This document shows positions 46,862 through 55,035 of a stretch of 64,000 nt of DNA, piece after piece. The translations under genes were made by a program, and so were the position numbers. Position 1 is the stretch's first letter. Each line of letters starts with the position of its first letter. Below the pieces are notes generated by a model, which had not been told where the DNA came from, did no database searches, and was given only the letters and a program-made list of their open reading frames with translations. This stretch comes from Duganella fentianensis (lineage in GTDB: Bacteria > Pseudomonadota > Gammaproteobacteria > Burkholderiales > Burkholderiaceae_D). Location: the NCBI RefSeq assembly GCF_009857835.1, contig NZ_WWCL01000004.1, forward strand, positions 310,001 to 374,000. The letters run 5' to 3'.

Positions 46862-47926
46862 TTAGTCGAATACCGGAGTTTCCACGCCCAGCACCTTGTG
46901 CAGTTTCGGCGAGGTGGTGGTGTACTGCATGTGGATCTTCTTGTCCGGGAAGATATATGGTGCGGCGCCGAAGGCAGCCAGAGCTGCTTCGTGGAAGCCC
47001 GACAGAATCAGCTTCTTCTTGCCCGGATAGGTGTTGATGTCGCCCACCGCGAAGATGCCCGGCACATTGGTCTCAAACTTCTCGGTGTTCATCACTTTCA
47101 GCTGGCGACGCTCGATGTCCAGACCCCATTCGGCGATCGGACCCAGTTTCGGCGACAGGCCGAAGAATACCAGCAGCATGTCCAGCGGTACGCGGCGGGT
47201 TACGCCGTCAGCGCCCGTCACTTTCAGTTCGCTGAGTTTGCCGTCTTTGGCTTCGAAGCCGGTGGCCTGACCGATGATCAGCTGCATTTCGTATTCGTCG
47301 CACAGGGCTTTCATCTTGGCCACGGAAGCTGGCGCAGCGCGGAATTCTTCGCGACGGTGCAGCAGCACGACGGATTCGGCTTTGCCGACGAAGTTCAGGG
47401 CCCAGTCCAGCGCCGAATCGCCACCGCCGCAGATCACCAGATTCTTGCCTTCGAAGATGGCAGGATCTTTGACCTTGTAGTGCAGCTGGCTGCCTTCGAA
47501 TTCTTCGATGCCGTCGACCTTGATGGTACGGGCCTGGAAGGAACCCACGCCGGCCGCGATGAAGATGGTTTTGGTGATGAAGCGGGTGCCGATGCTGGTC
47601 TCGACATCGAAACGGCCATCGGCGCGGCGCTCGACCTTGGTCACTTCCTGACCGAGGTGGAAGGTCGGATCGAACGGTTCGATCTGTTTCAGCAGATTGT
47701 CGGTCAGTTCCTGGCCGGTGCACGAAGGCACGGCAGGGATGTCGTAGATAGGCTTGTCCGGATACAGTTCCACGCACTGACCGCCCACCGCGCCCAGCGA
47801 ATCGATCACGTGGGCTTTGATTTCCAGCAGGCCCAGTTCGAAGACCTGGAACAGGCCGACGGGGCCGGCGCCGATGATAACGGCATCGGCTTCGATGACG
47901 TCAGGGGTAGTGACAGTGCTATTCAT
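46862..47926 (-). CDS. Ferredoxin/flavodoxin-NADP reductase (TrxR-like)
   Basis: 354 residues. FAD site [18 protein letters not shown] near 15-32 and NADPH site [18 protein letters not shown] near 168-185 are both present, and the C-terminal [19 protein letters not shown] block contacts FAD. No CxxC redox pair is present, which separates it from thioredoxin reductase and matches the type 2 ferredoxin-NADP reductases. It follows a ferredoxin gene on the same strand, 110 bp apart, so the two are likely partners. Confidence 0.9.
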   Translation of the reverse strand: MNSTVTTPDVIEADAVIIGAGPVGLFQVFELGLLEIKAHVIDSLGAVGGQCVELYPDKPIYDIPAVPSCTGQELTDNLLKQIEPFDPTFHLGQEVTKVERRADGRFDVETSIGTRFITKTIFIAAGVGSFQARTIKVDGIEEFEGSQLHYKVKDPAIFEGKNLVICGGGDSALDWALNFVGKAESVVLLHRREEFRAAPASVAKMKALCDEYEMQLIIGQATGFEAKDGKLSELKVTGADGVTRRVPLDMLLVFFGLSPKLGPIAEWGLDIERRQLKVMNTEKFETNVPGIFAVGDINTYPGKKKLILSGFHEAALAAFGAAPYIFPDKKIHMQYTTTSPKLHKVLGVETPVFD

Positions 47927-48036
47927 ACGTGGTTTCCTGTTATTTCAATAATGGTTGGGCAACACCGAGCTGCGCGGCCGCTGGCTACAGCTGTCGCGTG
48001 GGGCGCTGCCTGGTGCTACCTATCCAGACGAAAGTC

Positions 48037-48360
48037 TTAGCGGACCAGCAGGTGCAGTTTTTCTTTAACGTCTTTGAACTGCTCGGCTTCGTCCAGTGCC
48101 GGAATGGTTTTGGTGATCGAAGGCCAGCCGCGTGCCAGTTCGACGTTCAGCTTGATGAATTTCTGCTGGTCGGACGGCACATCTTCTTCTGCGAAGATCG
48201 CATTGACCGGGCACTCGGCCACGCAGACGGCGCAATCGATGCACTCATCCGGATCGATGGCGAGGAAATTCGGGCCCTGGCGGAAGCAATCTACCGGGCA
48301 AACATCGACGCAATCCGTGTAACGGCAAGCGATGCAAGATTCGGTAACAACGTGAGTCAT
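48037..48360 (-). CDS. fdxA: 7Fe ferredoxin FdxA
   Basis: 107 residues. The N-terminal cysteines C-x2-C-x5-C-x3-C in ESCIACRYTDCVDVCPVDC hold the [3Fe-4S]/[4Fe-4S] pair. The second set, CIDCAVCVAECPVNAI, completes the other cluster. The rest is a helical tail typical of the Azotobacter-type FdxA. It shuttles electrons in the cytoplasm and probably works with the reductase gene that follows on the same strand. Confidence 0.94.
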   Translation of the reverse strand: MTHVVTESCIACRYTDCVDVCPVDCFRQGPNFLAIDPDECIDCAVCVAECPVNAIFAEEDVPSDQQKFIKLNVELARGWPSITKTIPALDEAEQFKDVKEKLHLLVR

Positions 48361-48435
48361 AACAGTCCTATCAATGTAGTGGTGCAGCGGCGTCGGCGGC
48401 GTGGCATAGCCCGGCTAACCTCGGCAAAGCACTGT

Positions 48436-48464
48436 ATTTTAAGGTAATTCGCTATTTCTCACAA
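48436..48464 (-). promoter_or_regulatory. Sigma-70 type promoter of fdxA
   Basis: On the minus strand TTGTGA (48459-48464) and TAAAAT (48436-48441) are separated by exactly 17 bp. The leader to the fdxA ATG at 48360 would be about 70 bases. Confidence 0.65.
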
Positions 48465-48517
48465 ATTGCGCTTATATACAATACAAATAAGCAAATTCGT
48501 TTCTGGCGCGCGACAGG

Positions 48518-48531
48518 GGCCGGATCCGGCC
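48518..48531. repeat. Perfect 14-bp palindrome ahead of PHA-system gene
   Basis: GGCCGGATCCGGCC reads the same on both strands. The 13-mer GGGGCCGGATCCG that overlaps it (48516-48528) occurs again in the stem of the phaZ terminator at 45325-45337, so it may be a dispersed palindromic element. Confidence 0.5.
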
Positions 48532-48624
48532 TCTGGCAGGGTCATTTTGGCGTGCGCTCAGGCACTGGCGGCGCAGCGGCGCAACTGGCATGATGGCAGC
48601 TTTTTCAAGCAGAAGGAGTGGGCG

Positions 48625-48903
48625 ATGGCTGACATTAACATCGTGCAGGCGCATCAGCTGGCACCCGAGCAGGCGCGTGCCGCGGCACAGGAAGTGGTCG
48701 ATAAACTGGCCGAACAGTTCGAACTGAGCTGCCGCTGGGAGGGCGATGAACTGCATTTCGACCGCACGGGCGTGAACGGCAAACTGACGCTGGCACCGAA
48801 CGAAGCACGGGTGCAGATGACGCTGGGACTGTTCTACGGGGCGTTTGCCGGCGTGGTGGAAGCCAAGCTGAAAGACAAAATGGCGCGGGTGTTCGCGGGC
48901 TGA
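48625..48903 (+). CDS. Polyhydroxyalkanoic acid system family protein
   Basis: 92 residues; the ATG at 48625 follows AGAAGGAG, and the longer in-frame start would run through a promoter region. It begins MADINIVQAHQLAPEQARAAA and has the family core RWEGDELHFDRTGVNGKLTL, with a C-terminal KLKDKMARVF helix. Members occur with PHA metabolism genes, but the biochemical role is not established. It is divergent to fdxA and 2 kb from phaZ, which supports a link to PHA granules. Confidence 0.85.
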   Translation: MADINIVQAHQLAPEQARAAAQEVVDKLAEQFELSCRWEGDELHFDRTGVNGKLTLAPNEARVQMTLGLFYGAFAGVVEAKLKDKMARVFAG

Positions 48904-48970
48904 ACGGGGCAGGTGGACAGGTTGCAGCACTGCCCGCAGGCGGGCGCTGCAACCGTAATGCAGACTTGAT

Positions 48971-49222
48971 TTACTTCAGATCTTCGATCAGATCGATGTA
49001 CTGCTGCTTGGCTTCGTCCTGCGAAGTGCCGGTCAGGGCAGCCCAGGCATCGAACTTGGCACGGCCGACCATGTCGGTAAAGCCGGGACGGTCGCCGCTG
49101 GCATCGCCGCTCGAAGCCTGCTTGAACAGGGCGTAGATTTTCAGCAGCGTCATATTGTCCGGACGCTCAGGCAGGTTTTTCGAATCGAGCTGGGCCTGGG
49201 CAAATTGTGCATCTAAACTCAT
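48971..49222 (-). CDS. Acyl-CoA-binding protein
   Basis: 83 residues, the full four-helix ACBP fold. FAQAQLDSKNLPERPDN and LLKIYALFKQASSGD carry the acyl-CoA contact residues, and KFDAWAALTGTSQDEAKQQYIDLI the C-terminal helices. It binds long-chain acyl-CoA in the cytoplasm and buffers or carries it. Such genes are frequent in beta- and alphaproteobacteria. It is near PHA genes, but its own promoter is likely. Confidence 0.9.
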   Translation of the reverse strand: MSLDAQFAQAQLDSKNLPERPDNMTLLKIYALFKQASSGDASGDRPGFTDMVGRAKFDAWAALTGTSQDEAKQQYIDLIEDLK

Positions 49223-49297
49223 GGTGTCTCCTCAAGGGGCTGAATGATGGCGCCATCATAACCCCAGCCACGCCGATTTCTGCTAGAGGGACTCCTC

Positions 49298-49340
49298 AAA
49301 AACAGAGCGGCGGCCGCTGTCAGGAACAGGGACCGCCGCT
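49298..49340 (-). terminator. Terminator after HU gene
   Basis: AGCGGCGG at 49306-49313 pairs with CCGCCGCT at 49333-49340. On the minus strand the stem is followed by CTG and five T residues (the A-run at 49298-49302). It ends the HU transcript and has an inner CTGT/ACAG pairing. Confidence 0.7.
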
Positions 49341-49375
49341 GCCGGTGCCCTGGCGGGCACTATGTTACGGACGAC

Positions 49376-49663
49376 TTATTTTTTCTTGGTCGGATTAACA
49401 GCCGACTTCAGGGTCGCGCCAGCCGAGAACTTAGGCGTTTTCGACGCAGCGATCTTGATCGCTTCGCCGGTGGCTGGGTTGCGGCCTTTGCGGGCAGCGC
49501 GTTTTGCGACGGAGAAGGTGCCGAAGCCGGTGATGCCTACCGTGTCGCCTTTTTTCAGACGCTCGGTGATGATGGCGATCAGGGTGTTGACCGCGTTGTT
49601 GGCGGCAGCAGCGGACACGTCAGTGCGTTTCGCAAATTCTGCAATCAATTCGCCTTTTTTCAT
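49376..49663 (-). CDS. HU family DNA-binding protein
   Basis: 95 residues, MKKGELIAEFAKRTDVS as the N-terminal helix pair. The signature GFGTFSVAKRAARKGRNPATGE is the DNA-binding beta-arm, and the tail is lysine-rich, ending NPTKKK. AAGGAGG gives an ideal ribosome site. A nucleoid protein that bends DNA; whether it is HupA, HupB or an IHF-like form cannot be separated here. Confidence 0.94.
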   Translation of the reverse strand: MKKGELIAEFAKRTDVSAAAANNAVNTLIAIITERLKKGDTVGITGFGTFSVAKRAARKGRNPATGEAIKIAASKTPKFSAGATLKSAVNPTKKK

Positions 49664-49834
49664 TACTACCTCCTTGGTTATTGGAGCGCGCAGATTAGCA
49701 TAAATATTGTCAAATGTAATGGTTTCTCTTCGAAGTAAGCCATGCAGTAGCTAGCGCGCCACGCTGCGACGCAAAAAAACGCCCGCCGTTACAGGCCGCA
49801 GCAGGTGTACAAAAAGGTTTATGATGGCTGCACC

Positions 49835-50650
49835 ATGGACCGAACCACGCGCTTTTCCGATCAGATACTGCAAGCCTATGCCGACGGCATACTTGATGCA
49901 GCGACCAGCCGCGCGCTGGAATTGGCCATTCAGCACGATAGCGCGCTGGCGCTGCGGGTTGCGCAGTTGCGGCGCAAGGCGATCGGTGCAGCCGGCGCCA
50001 AGGCGGCAGCCAAGGCGGGAGCCAAAGTAGTGCAGCTGGCCGGGGTGCGGGCGGAGCGGGCTGCGGCAGCGCGCAAGGCCGGCCAGCGCCGCTGGGGTGC
50101 GCTGGAATGGAGCGTGCTGGCGCTGGTGGTAGCAGTGGTGGCGGGCTTGATCGCGCTGGGGCTATACGGCAGCCGGCTAGGCTGGTCGCGCTGGTGGCCC
50201 GGTTCTGCTGCCACTACGGGCGCCGCGACGGCGCCACTGGTGTCTGCCAGTTCCGGCATTGCCGCCATCGCCGCGCACGACGGCAGCCTGCTGGCGCAAG
50301 GCAGCCTGCTGGTGGCACTGAACCAGCAGCCGGGCGGACGCACCACGCCGGACGGCGAAATCCGTCTGGGCCAGAGTTTTATGACACAGGATGGCAATTA
50401 CTGCCGCAGTTTCAGTCTGCTGGGCATGCAGCAGGATCTGACAGGGCTGGCCTGTCGCGAGGAGGGCGTGTGGCAGGTGCCGCTGCTGGTGCAGAACCGG
50501 CGCCATGTGCCGGCGCTGGGCACCCATCGTAACGCCATGGGAGATATGCCGCCGCTGCTGCAGGAAGCCATACGGCAGCGCAGGGCTGGCGCCGCGCTCG
50601 ATGCGCAGGCCGAGGAACTGGCGCTGCAGCGTCGCTGGCAGCACCAGTAA
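49835..50650 (+). CDS. Membrane-anchored anti-sigma-like protein, orphan
   Basis: 271 residues from the ATG at 49835; GTG at 49805 is less likely. The N-terminus SDQILQAYADGILDAATSRALE resembles the cytoplasmic start of anti-sigma factors, including spacing to a single hydrophobic helix SVLALVVAVVAGLIALGLYG near 93-112. The outside part has a Gly/Ala-rich linker and a small domain. No zinc-binding H-x3-C-x2-C motif and no ECF sigma gene are adjacent, so the call is only structural. Function unknown. Confidence 0.55.
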   Translation: MDRTTRFSDQILQAYADGILDAATSRALELAIQHDSALALRVAQLRRKAIGAAGAKAAAKAGAKVVQLAGVRAERAAAARKAGQRRWGALEWSVLALVVAVVAGLIALGLYGSRLGWSRWWPGSAATTGAATAPLVSASSGIAAIAAHDGSLLAQGSLLVALNQQPGGRTTPDGEIRLGQSFMTQDGNYCRSFSLLGMQQDLTGLACREEGVWQVPLLVQNRRHVPALGTHRNAMGDMPPLLQEAIRQRRAGAALDAQAEELALQRRWQHQ

Positions 50651-50686
50651 GGACGGGCGGCGGCTAGCCTGCCGCGCCCGCAGTCA

Positions 50687-51043
50687 TCAAACAGCCAGCA
50701 GTTCGACGTCGAAGATCAGGGTGGCGTTCGGTGGAATCACGCCGCCCGCGCCGCGCGAGCCGTAGCCCAGATCGGAAGGGATGATCAGCTGGCGGGTGCC
50801 GCCCACTTTCATGCCCTGTACGCCTTCGTCCCAGCCACGGATCACCATGCCGGCACCCAGGGCGAATTCGAACGGGTCGTTGCGGTCTTTGCTGGAGTCG
50901 AATTTCGGACCTTTGCTGCCGTCGTCGTTCTGCAGCCAGCCGGTGTAGTGCACGGTGACGTTCTGGCCGGCTTTGGCTTCGGCGCCTTCGCCCACGGTCA
51001 GTTCGATGTATTGCAGGCCGGAGCCGGTGGTAATGGTGCTCAT
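50687..51043 (-). CDS. FKBP-type peptidyl-prolyl isomerase
   Basis: 118 residues. The FKBP core is complete: VTVHYTGWLQNDDGSKGPKFDSS, FALGAGMVIRGWDEGVQGMKVGGTRQLIIPSDLGYG, and IFDVELL at the end. It has no signal peptide, so a cytoplasmic location is likely. It speeds proline-peptide isomerisation in folding. The start has no upstream extension worth considering, and the gene is divergent to the YncE operon across 139 bp. Confidence 0.93.
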   Translation of the reverse strand: MSTITTGSGLQYIELTVGEGAEAKAGQNVTVHYTGWLQNDDGSKGPKFDSSKDRNDPFEFALGAGMVIRGWDEGVQGMKVGGTRQLIIPSDLGYGSRGAGGVIPPNATLIFDVELLAV

Positions 51044-51182
51044 GTTATTCCTTCAGAAGTACGTTAAAGACAGGCCCGCATTGTAGCAGGGCGTGAGAGC
51101 GGGCGATTAATTGCGGCTTCCTTCTTGCTGCCTGCCCGTTTGCACGTAAAATAAGCGTTTTGCTCCTACAAGCGACTTATCC

Positions 51183-52154
51183 ATGCTCCGCAGTTTTCGC
51201 CGTATCGCCCTTTCCTGTGTCTGCGCCCTGACTGCCGCCGGCAGTGTGCAGGCCAATGTCGTTGTCGTGCTCAATTCGCGCGACGCCACTGTGCAGTTGC
51301 TCGATCAGGACACGTATAAAGACCTCGCCACTTTCCCGGTCGGCAAAGAGCCGCACCACCTGATGTCCACGCCCGATAACAAATCGCTGATCGTGGCCAG
51401 CTCTGTCGGTAACGAGCTGATCTTCCTCGACCCGAAAAGCGGCCAGATCCAGCGTACCATCAAGGACATCCTCGATCCCTACCAGATCGGTTTTTCGCCG
51501 GACCAGAAATGGCTGGTCTCGAATTCGCTGCGGCTGGACCGCGTCGATCTGTACCGCTACGACGGCAGCAGCCTGACTCTGAGCAAGCGTTTGCCGCTGC
51601 CCAAACTGCCTAGCCACATGGCCTTCAATGCAGCCAGCGATATGGTGTTCATTACCCAGCAGGGCAGCGATGAAGTCAGTGCCATCGATCTGAAAACCCA
51701 GGCCATCAAATGGACTATGCCGGTCGGTAAGCTGCCGGCCGGGATCTCGATGACGCCGGACGACAAGTATCTGCTGGTCGGCATCATGAGCAGCGACTAT
51801 GTGGAAGTGATCGACTGGCGCACCCAGAAGATCGTGAAACGCATCAAAACGGGGCAGGGCACCCACAATTTCCGCGCGGCCGGCGATGGCCGTCACATTT
51901 TCGTTTCCAATCGCGTGTCGAATTCGATTAATATCATTGACCAGAAGACGCTGGAAAATGTGGGCCAGATTAATGTGCCCGGTGGTCCGGACTGTATGGA
52001 GGTGACGGCAGATGGTAAAACCATGTGGGCAACGCTGCGCTGGATTAAAAAAGTGGCCGTAATCGATATCCCCAGCCGCAAAGTCATCAAAATGATTCCT
52101 GTGGGGCGCTCGCCGCACGGGGTGTTCTTCTTTAATTCCGCTCCCCGCATCTGA
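51183..52154 (+). CDS. YncE-type exported beta-propeller protein
   Basis: 323 residues with a signal peptide (about 1-24, ending VQAN). The body is a seven-bladed propeller of YVTN/cytochrome-D1 type repeats, e.g. GKEPHHLMSTPDNKSLIVAS, IDLKTQAIKW and VPGGPDCMEVTADGKTMWAT. No heme or metal ligand is visible. Its stop shares a base with the next start (TGATG at 52152-52156), so it is coupled to a polysaccharide deacetylase gene and may scaffold or sense at the same surface site. First gene of a five-gene unit. Confidence 0.85.
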   Translation: MLRSFRRIALSCVCALTAAGSVQANVVVVLNSRDATVQLLDQDTYKDLATFPVGKEPHHLMSTPDNKSLIVASSVGNELIFLDPKSGQIQRTIKDILDPYQIGFSPDQKWLVSNSLRLDRVDLYRYDGSSLTLSKRLPLPKLPSHMAFNAASDMVFITQQGSDEVSAIDLKTQAIKWTMPVGKLPAGISMTPDDKYLLVGIMSSDYVEVIDWRTQKIVKRIKTGQGTHNFRAAGDGRHIFVSNRVSNSINIIDQKTLENVGQINVPGGPDCMEVTADGKTMWATLRWIKKVAVIDIPSRKVIKMIPVGRSPHGVFFFNSAPRI

Positions 52155-53200
52155 TGGCACGCGCCGCCGCCCTGACACTGTGCATGCTGGCGCTGGCGCC
52201 GGCACTGTCCCAGGCTGAATCGGGCGTGGCGAAGCGCGCCGCCGTAGCACGTGCTGCCGGCATCGCAGCCGCCTATGGCTACCGTCCGGTCCTCGGCAGC
52301 GGCACCATCACGGCCAGCACGACCAGTGCGGGCGGCAGCAAGGCCGCTATGGCCCCCGCCGTAGCGGCAATCACCAGTAAGCCGGCCGCGCCCAGCGCCG
52401 CCACGGCCATGCTGGCCGTGGTGCCGGCAGCCGCAGCGGCCTCGGTGCCGGCCGCCAGCAGCGCTGCCAAAGCAGCCCAGGCTGCACCCCAGTGCAAGGG
52501 CAATATCTATCTGACTTTCGATACGGGCAGTCAGGCGCAGGCGGCGCTGATCGCCGAGACGCTGCAGAAGCACCATATCAAGGCCAGCTTCTTCCTCGCC
52601 AACGAGAAAACCGTCAACGGCGATTATTCGCTCGATCCGGCCTGGGCGCCGTACTGGAAGGCGCGGCTGGCCGAAGGCCATGTGATCGGTTCGCATACTT
52701 TCGATCACGATGTGCTGGTACGCGATGCGGCCGACGGCAAGCTGGAAACCAAGCCCGGTTTCGGCAGCAGCGCCGGCAAGGTGCGTACGCTGAGTCCCGA
52801 CCAGTACTGCGAGCAGATACGTCGTGTCGACCAGCGCTTCGTCGAACTGACGGGCAGCCACCTCGATCCCGTCTGGCGTGCCCCGGCCGGCCGCACTTCG
52901 CCGCGCGCACTGGCCGCAGCGCGCAGCTGCGGCTATACCCATGTGGGCTGGTCGCCGGCCGGTTTTTCCGGCGACGAACTGCCCAGCGAGAAGTACTCCA
53001 ACGCCTCGCTGCTGGCCAAATCGCTGCGCGAACTGCGCGCCGGCGATGTGGTGCTGATCCACATGGGCATCTGGTCGCGCAAGGATGCGTGGGCACCGGC
53101 CAACCTCGAACCACTGATCAAGGGACTGTCGCAGAAGGGCTATTGCTTTGCCACCCTGCGCGACCATCCAGACTACTCTTCTTCCTTTAAACATCCATGA
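52154..53200 (+). CDS. NodB-domain polysaccharide deacetylase
   Basis: 348 residues. A signal peptide (about 1-22) is followed by an Ala-rich linker to about 110, then the NodB domain. The motif TFDTG has the catalytic Asp but Thr where most deacetylases have the second, metal-binding Asp. The metal pair H-x3-H is present in SHTFDH, and RAPAG and VLIHMG complete the site. The family removes N- or O-acetyl groups from chitin, peptidoglycan or exopolysaccharide. It overlaps the preceding gene by 1 bp and the following by 4 bp. Confidence 0.83.
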   Translation: MARAAALTLCMLALAPALSQAESGVAKRAAVARAAGIAAAYGYRPVLGSGTITASTTSAGGSKAAMAPAVAAITSKPAAPSAATAMLAVVPAAAAASVPAASSAAKAAQAAPQCKGNIYLTFDTGSQAQAALIAETLQKHHIKASFFLANEKTVNGDYSLDPAWAPYWKARLAEGHVIGSHTFDHDVLVRDAADGKLETKPGFGSSAGKVRTLSPDQYCEQIRRVDQRFVELTGSHLDPVWRAPAGRTSPRALAAARSCGYTHVGWSPAGFSGDELPSEKYSNASLLAKSLRELRAGDVVLIHMGIWSRKDAWAPANLEPLIKGLSQKGYCFATLRDHPDYSSSFKHP

Positions 53201-54192
53201 TGCAGGTATTTTCCGACTGGCTGGGCGTGGCCCAGGGCTGGTTGTTTGAAACAGTTATACAGCCGCTGGTGTTCCAGCTGGGCCTGGGCGAATTTGTCGA
53301 AGAATCGTTCGAAGGCACGGAATGGCTGCTGATAGGCGCGCTGGAACTGCTGCTGCTGTTCCTCGTGCTGCGTCCGCTCGAAGCGCTGCTGCCGGTGCAC
53401 CGGATCAGCGACCCGCGCGCGCGCTGGAACGATTTCCTCTACACGGTGCTGCACCGTATCGGCCTGTTTTCGCTGCTGATCTTCTTTACCCTCGACCCGC
53501 TGATGGATGCGCTGGCCGCCCAGCTGCGCTTCGAAAGCCTGCATCCGCTCAATCTCGAGAGCCTGCTGCCCGGTATCAGCCCGCTGGCCAGCTTCCTCGT
53601 GTATCTGGTGGTGCTGGACTTTTTCGATTACTGGTACCACCGCGCCGAGCACCATTTCAACTGGTGGTGGGGGCTGCACGGCCTGCACCACAGCCAGCAG
53701 AACATGAATTTGTGGAGCGACAACCGCAACCATCTGCTGGACGATCTGCTGCGCGACATCTACATGGCGCTGATCGCCCTGTTCATCGGCGTGGAGCCGG
53801 CCCAGTATGTGGTGCTGGTATCTGTGTCGCGCATCCTGCAAAGCCTGCAGCATGCCAATGTACGCATCCATTTCGGCTGGCTGGGCGAGCGCCTGCTGGT
53901 GTCGCCACGCTACCACCGCCACCACCATGCCATCGGCCATGGCCACGAAAGCCATGGCGTGGGCACGCTGGGCGGCTGCAATTTTGCCGTGCTGCTGCCG
54001 GTGTGGGACATGGTATTCGGCACGGCCCGTTTCACCACAGAGTTTGCCGCCACCGGCATCCGCGACCAGCTGCCGCAGACCGATGCGCACGGCGCGGTCC
54101 TGCCCGGCCGTGATTACGGGCGCGGCTTCTGGGCGCAGCAGTGGCTGGGCCTGAAGCGTATGGTGGAATACGCCGGCAAGGATGTGGTCTGA
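53197..54192 (+). CDS. Sterol desaturase / fatty-acid hydroxylase superfamily protein
   Basis: 331 residues. Three to four hydrophobic segments precede the di-iron histidine boxes: WYHRAEHHF, GLHGLHHSQQNM, and HRHHHAIGHGHESHG. The family hydroxylates or desaturates lipids in the membrane. Here the overlap with the deacetylase (ATGA) and the next gene (1 bp) means it is translated as one unit with them. The lipid substrate is unknown; no carotenoid or sterol genes are close. Confidence 0.83.
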   Translation: MMQVFSDWLGVAQGWLFETVIQPLVFQLGLGEFVEESFEGTEWLLIGALELLLLFLVLRPLEALLPVHRISDPRARWNDFLYTVLHRIGLFSLLIFFTLDPLMDALAAQLRFESLHPLNLESLLPGISPLASFLVYLVVLDFFDYWYHRAEHHFNWWWGLHGLHHSQQNMNLWSDNRNHLLDDLLRDIYMALIALFIGVEPAQYVVLVSVSRILQSLQHANVRIHFGWLGERLLVSPRYHRHHHAIGHGHESHGVGTLGGCNFAVLLPVWDMVFGTARFTTEFAATGIRDQLPQTDAHGAVLPGRDYGRGFWAQQWLGLKRMVEYAGKDVV

Positions 54193-55007
54193 TGGGCGCC
54201 GTACTGCGCAGCTGGGGCCAGGCCTTCGGTACGCAGTGGCATCCGCGTCTGCTGGCCATGAGCGTGCTGCCTTTCCTGCTGGCGCTGGCCGTGTGGGCGG
54301 TGCTGCTGTATTTCGGCCTGCAGCCGCTAATCGATTATCTGCATGCGCTGTTCACCGAGTACGATGGTTTTGCCCGTAGCGGCAGCATCCTGACGGCGCT
54401 GGGACTGGCCACGCTGAAAACCGTGGTAGTGCCGCTGATCGCCATGCTGGCGCTACTGCCCCTGATGATACTGACGGCGCTAGTGTTCATCGGCGTGGTG
54501 GCCATGCCGCTGATCGGCCGCCACGTGGGACGGCGCCGCTATCCGGAACTGGAACAGCGCAAAGGCGGCAGCCTGCTGGGCAGCATAGGCACGGCGCTGG
54601 GCGCCATGCTGGTGTTCATGGGCTTGTGGCTGCTGACGCTGCCGCTGTATGCCTTCCCGCCGCTGGCCGTGATTACCCAGGCGCTGCTGTGGGGCTGGCT
54701 GACCATGCGCGTGATGGTGTACGACGCGCTGGCCGACTACGCCAGTGCCGAAGAGCGCCACCAGATACTGCAGCAGCACCGTGGCCGCTTGCTGCTGATA
54801 GGCGTGATTTCCGGCGCCGCCGGCGCCTTGCCCGGTGCACTGTGGCTGGGCGGGGTGATGGCCGTGGTGCTGTTCCCGTTTCTGGCGGCTGCTTCGATCT
54901 GGCTGTATGTCCTGATTTTTATCTTCACCGGCCTGTGGTTTGCGTATTATTGTCTGGAAGCGCTGGTGCAATTGCGTGCCGCTGCCACCAGCGAGAACGC
55001 CGGCTAG
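54192..55007 (+). CDS. EI24 domain multi-pass membrane protein
   Basis: 271 residues from the ATG at 54192, which shares one base with the previous stop. It has four to six hydrophobic segments and the EI24/CysZ-like pattern (LRSWGQAFGTQWHPRLLAMSVLPFLLALAVWAV at the start, in key residues WGxxxxxQWHPxLLxxSVLPF). CysZ members carry sulfate; others have no known substrate, and no sulfur genes lie nearby. It is the fourth gene of the overlapping unit, followed 28 bp later by the CinA-like gene. Confidence 0.82.
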   Translation: MGAVLRSWGQAFGTQWHPRLLAMSVLPFLLALAVWAVLLYFGLQPLIDYLHALFTEYDGFARSGSILTALGLATLKTVVVPLIAMLALLPLMILTALVFIGVVAMPLIGRHVGRRRYPELEQRKGGSLLGSIGTALGAMLVFMGLWLLTLPLYAFPPLAVITQALLWGWLTMRVMVYDALADYASAEERHQILQQHRGRLLLIGVISGAAGALPGALWLGGVMAVVLFPFLAAASIWLYVLIFIFTGLWFAYYCLEALVQLRAAATSENAG

Positions 55008-55035
55008 GCCAGCGCTTACAGGGAGAAGCATAGTT

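Noticed and set aside
46862-47926. Thioredoxin reductase
   Set aside because: The fold and nucleotide sites are similar, but the CxxC redox motif is absent and a ferredoxin gene is the neighbour.
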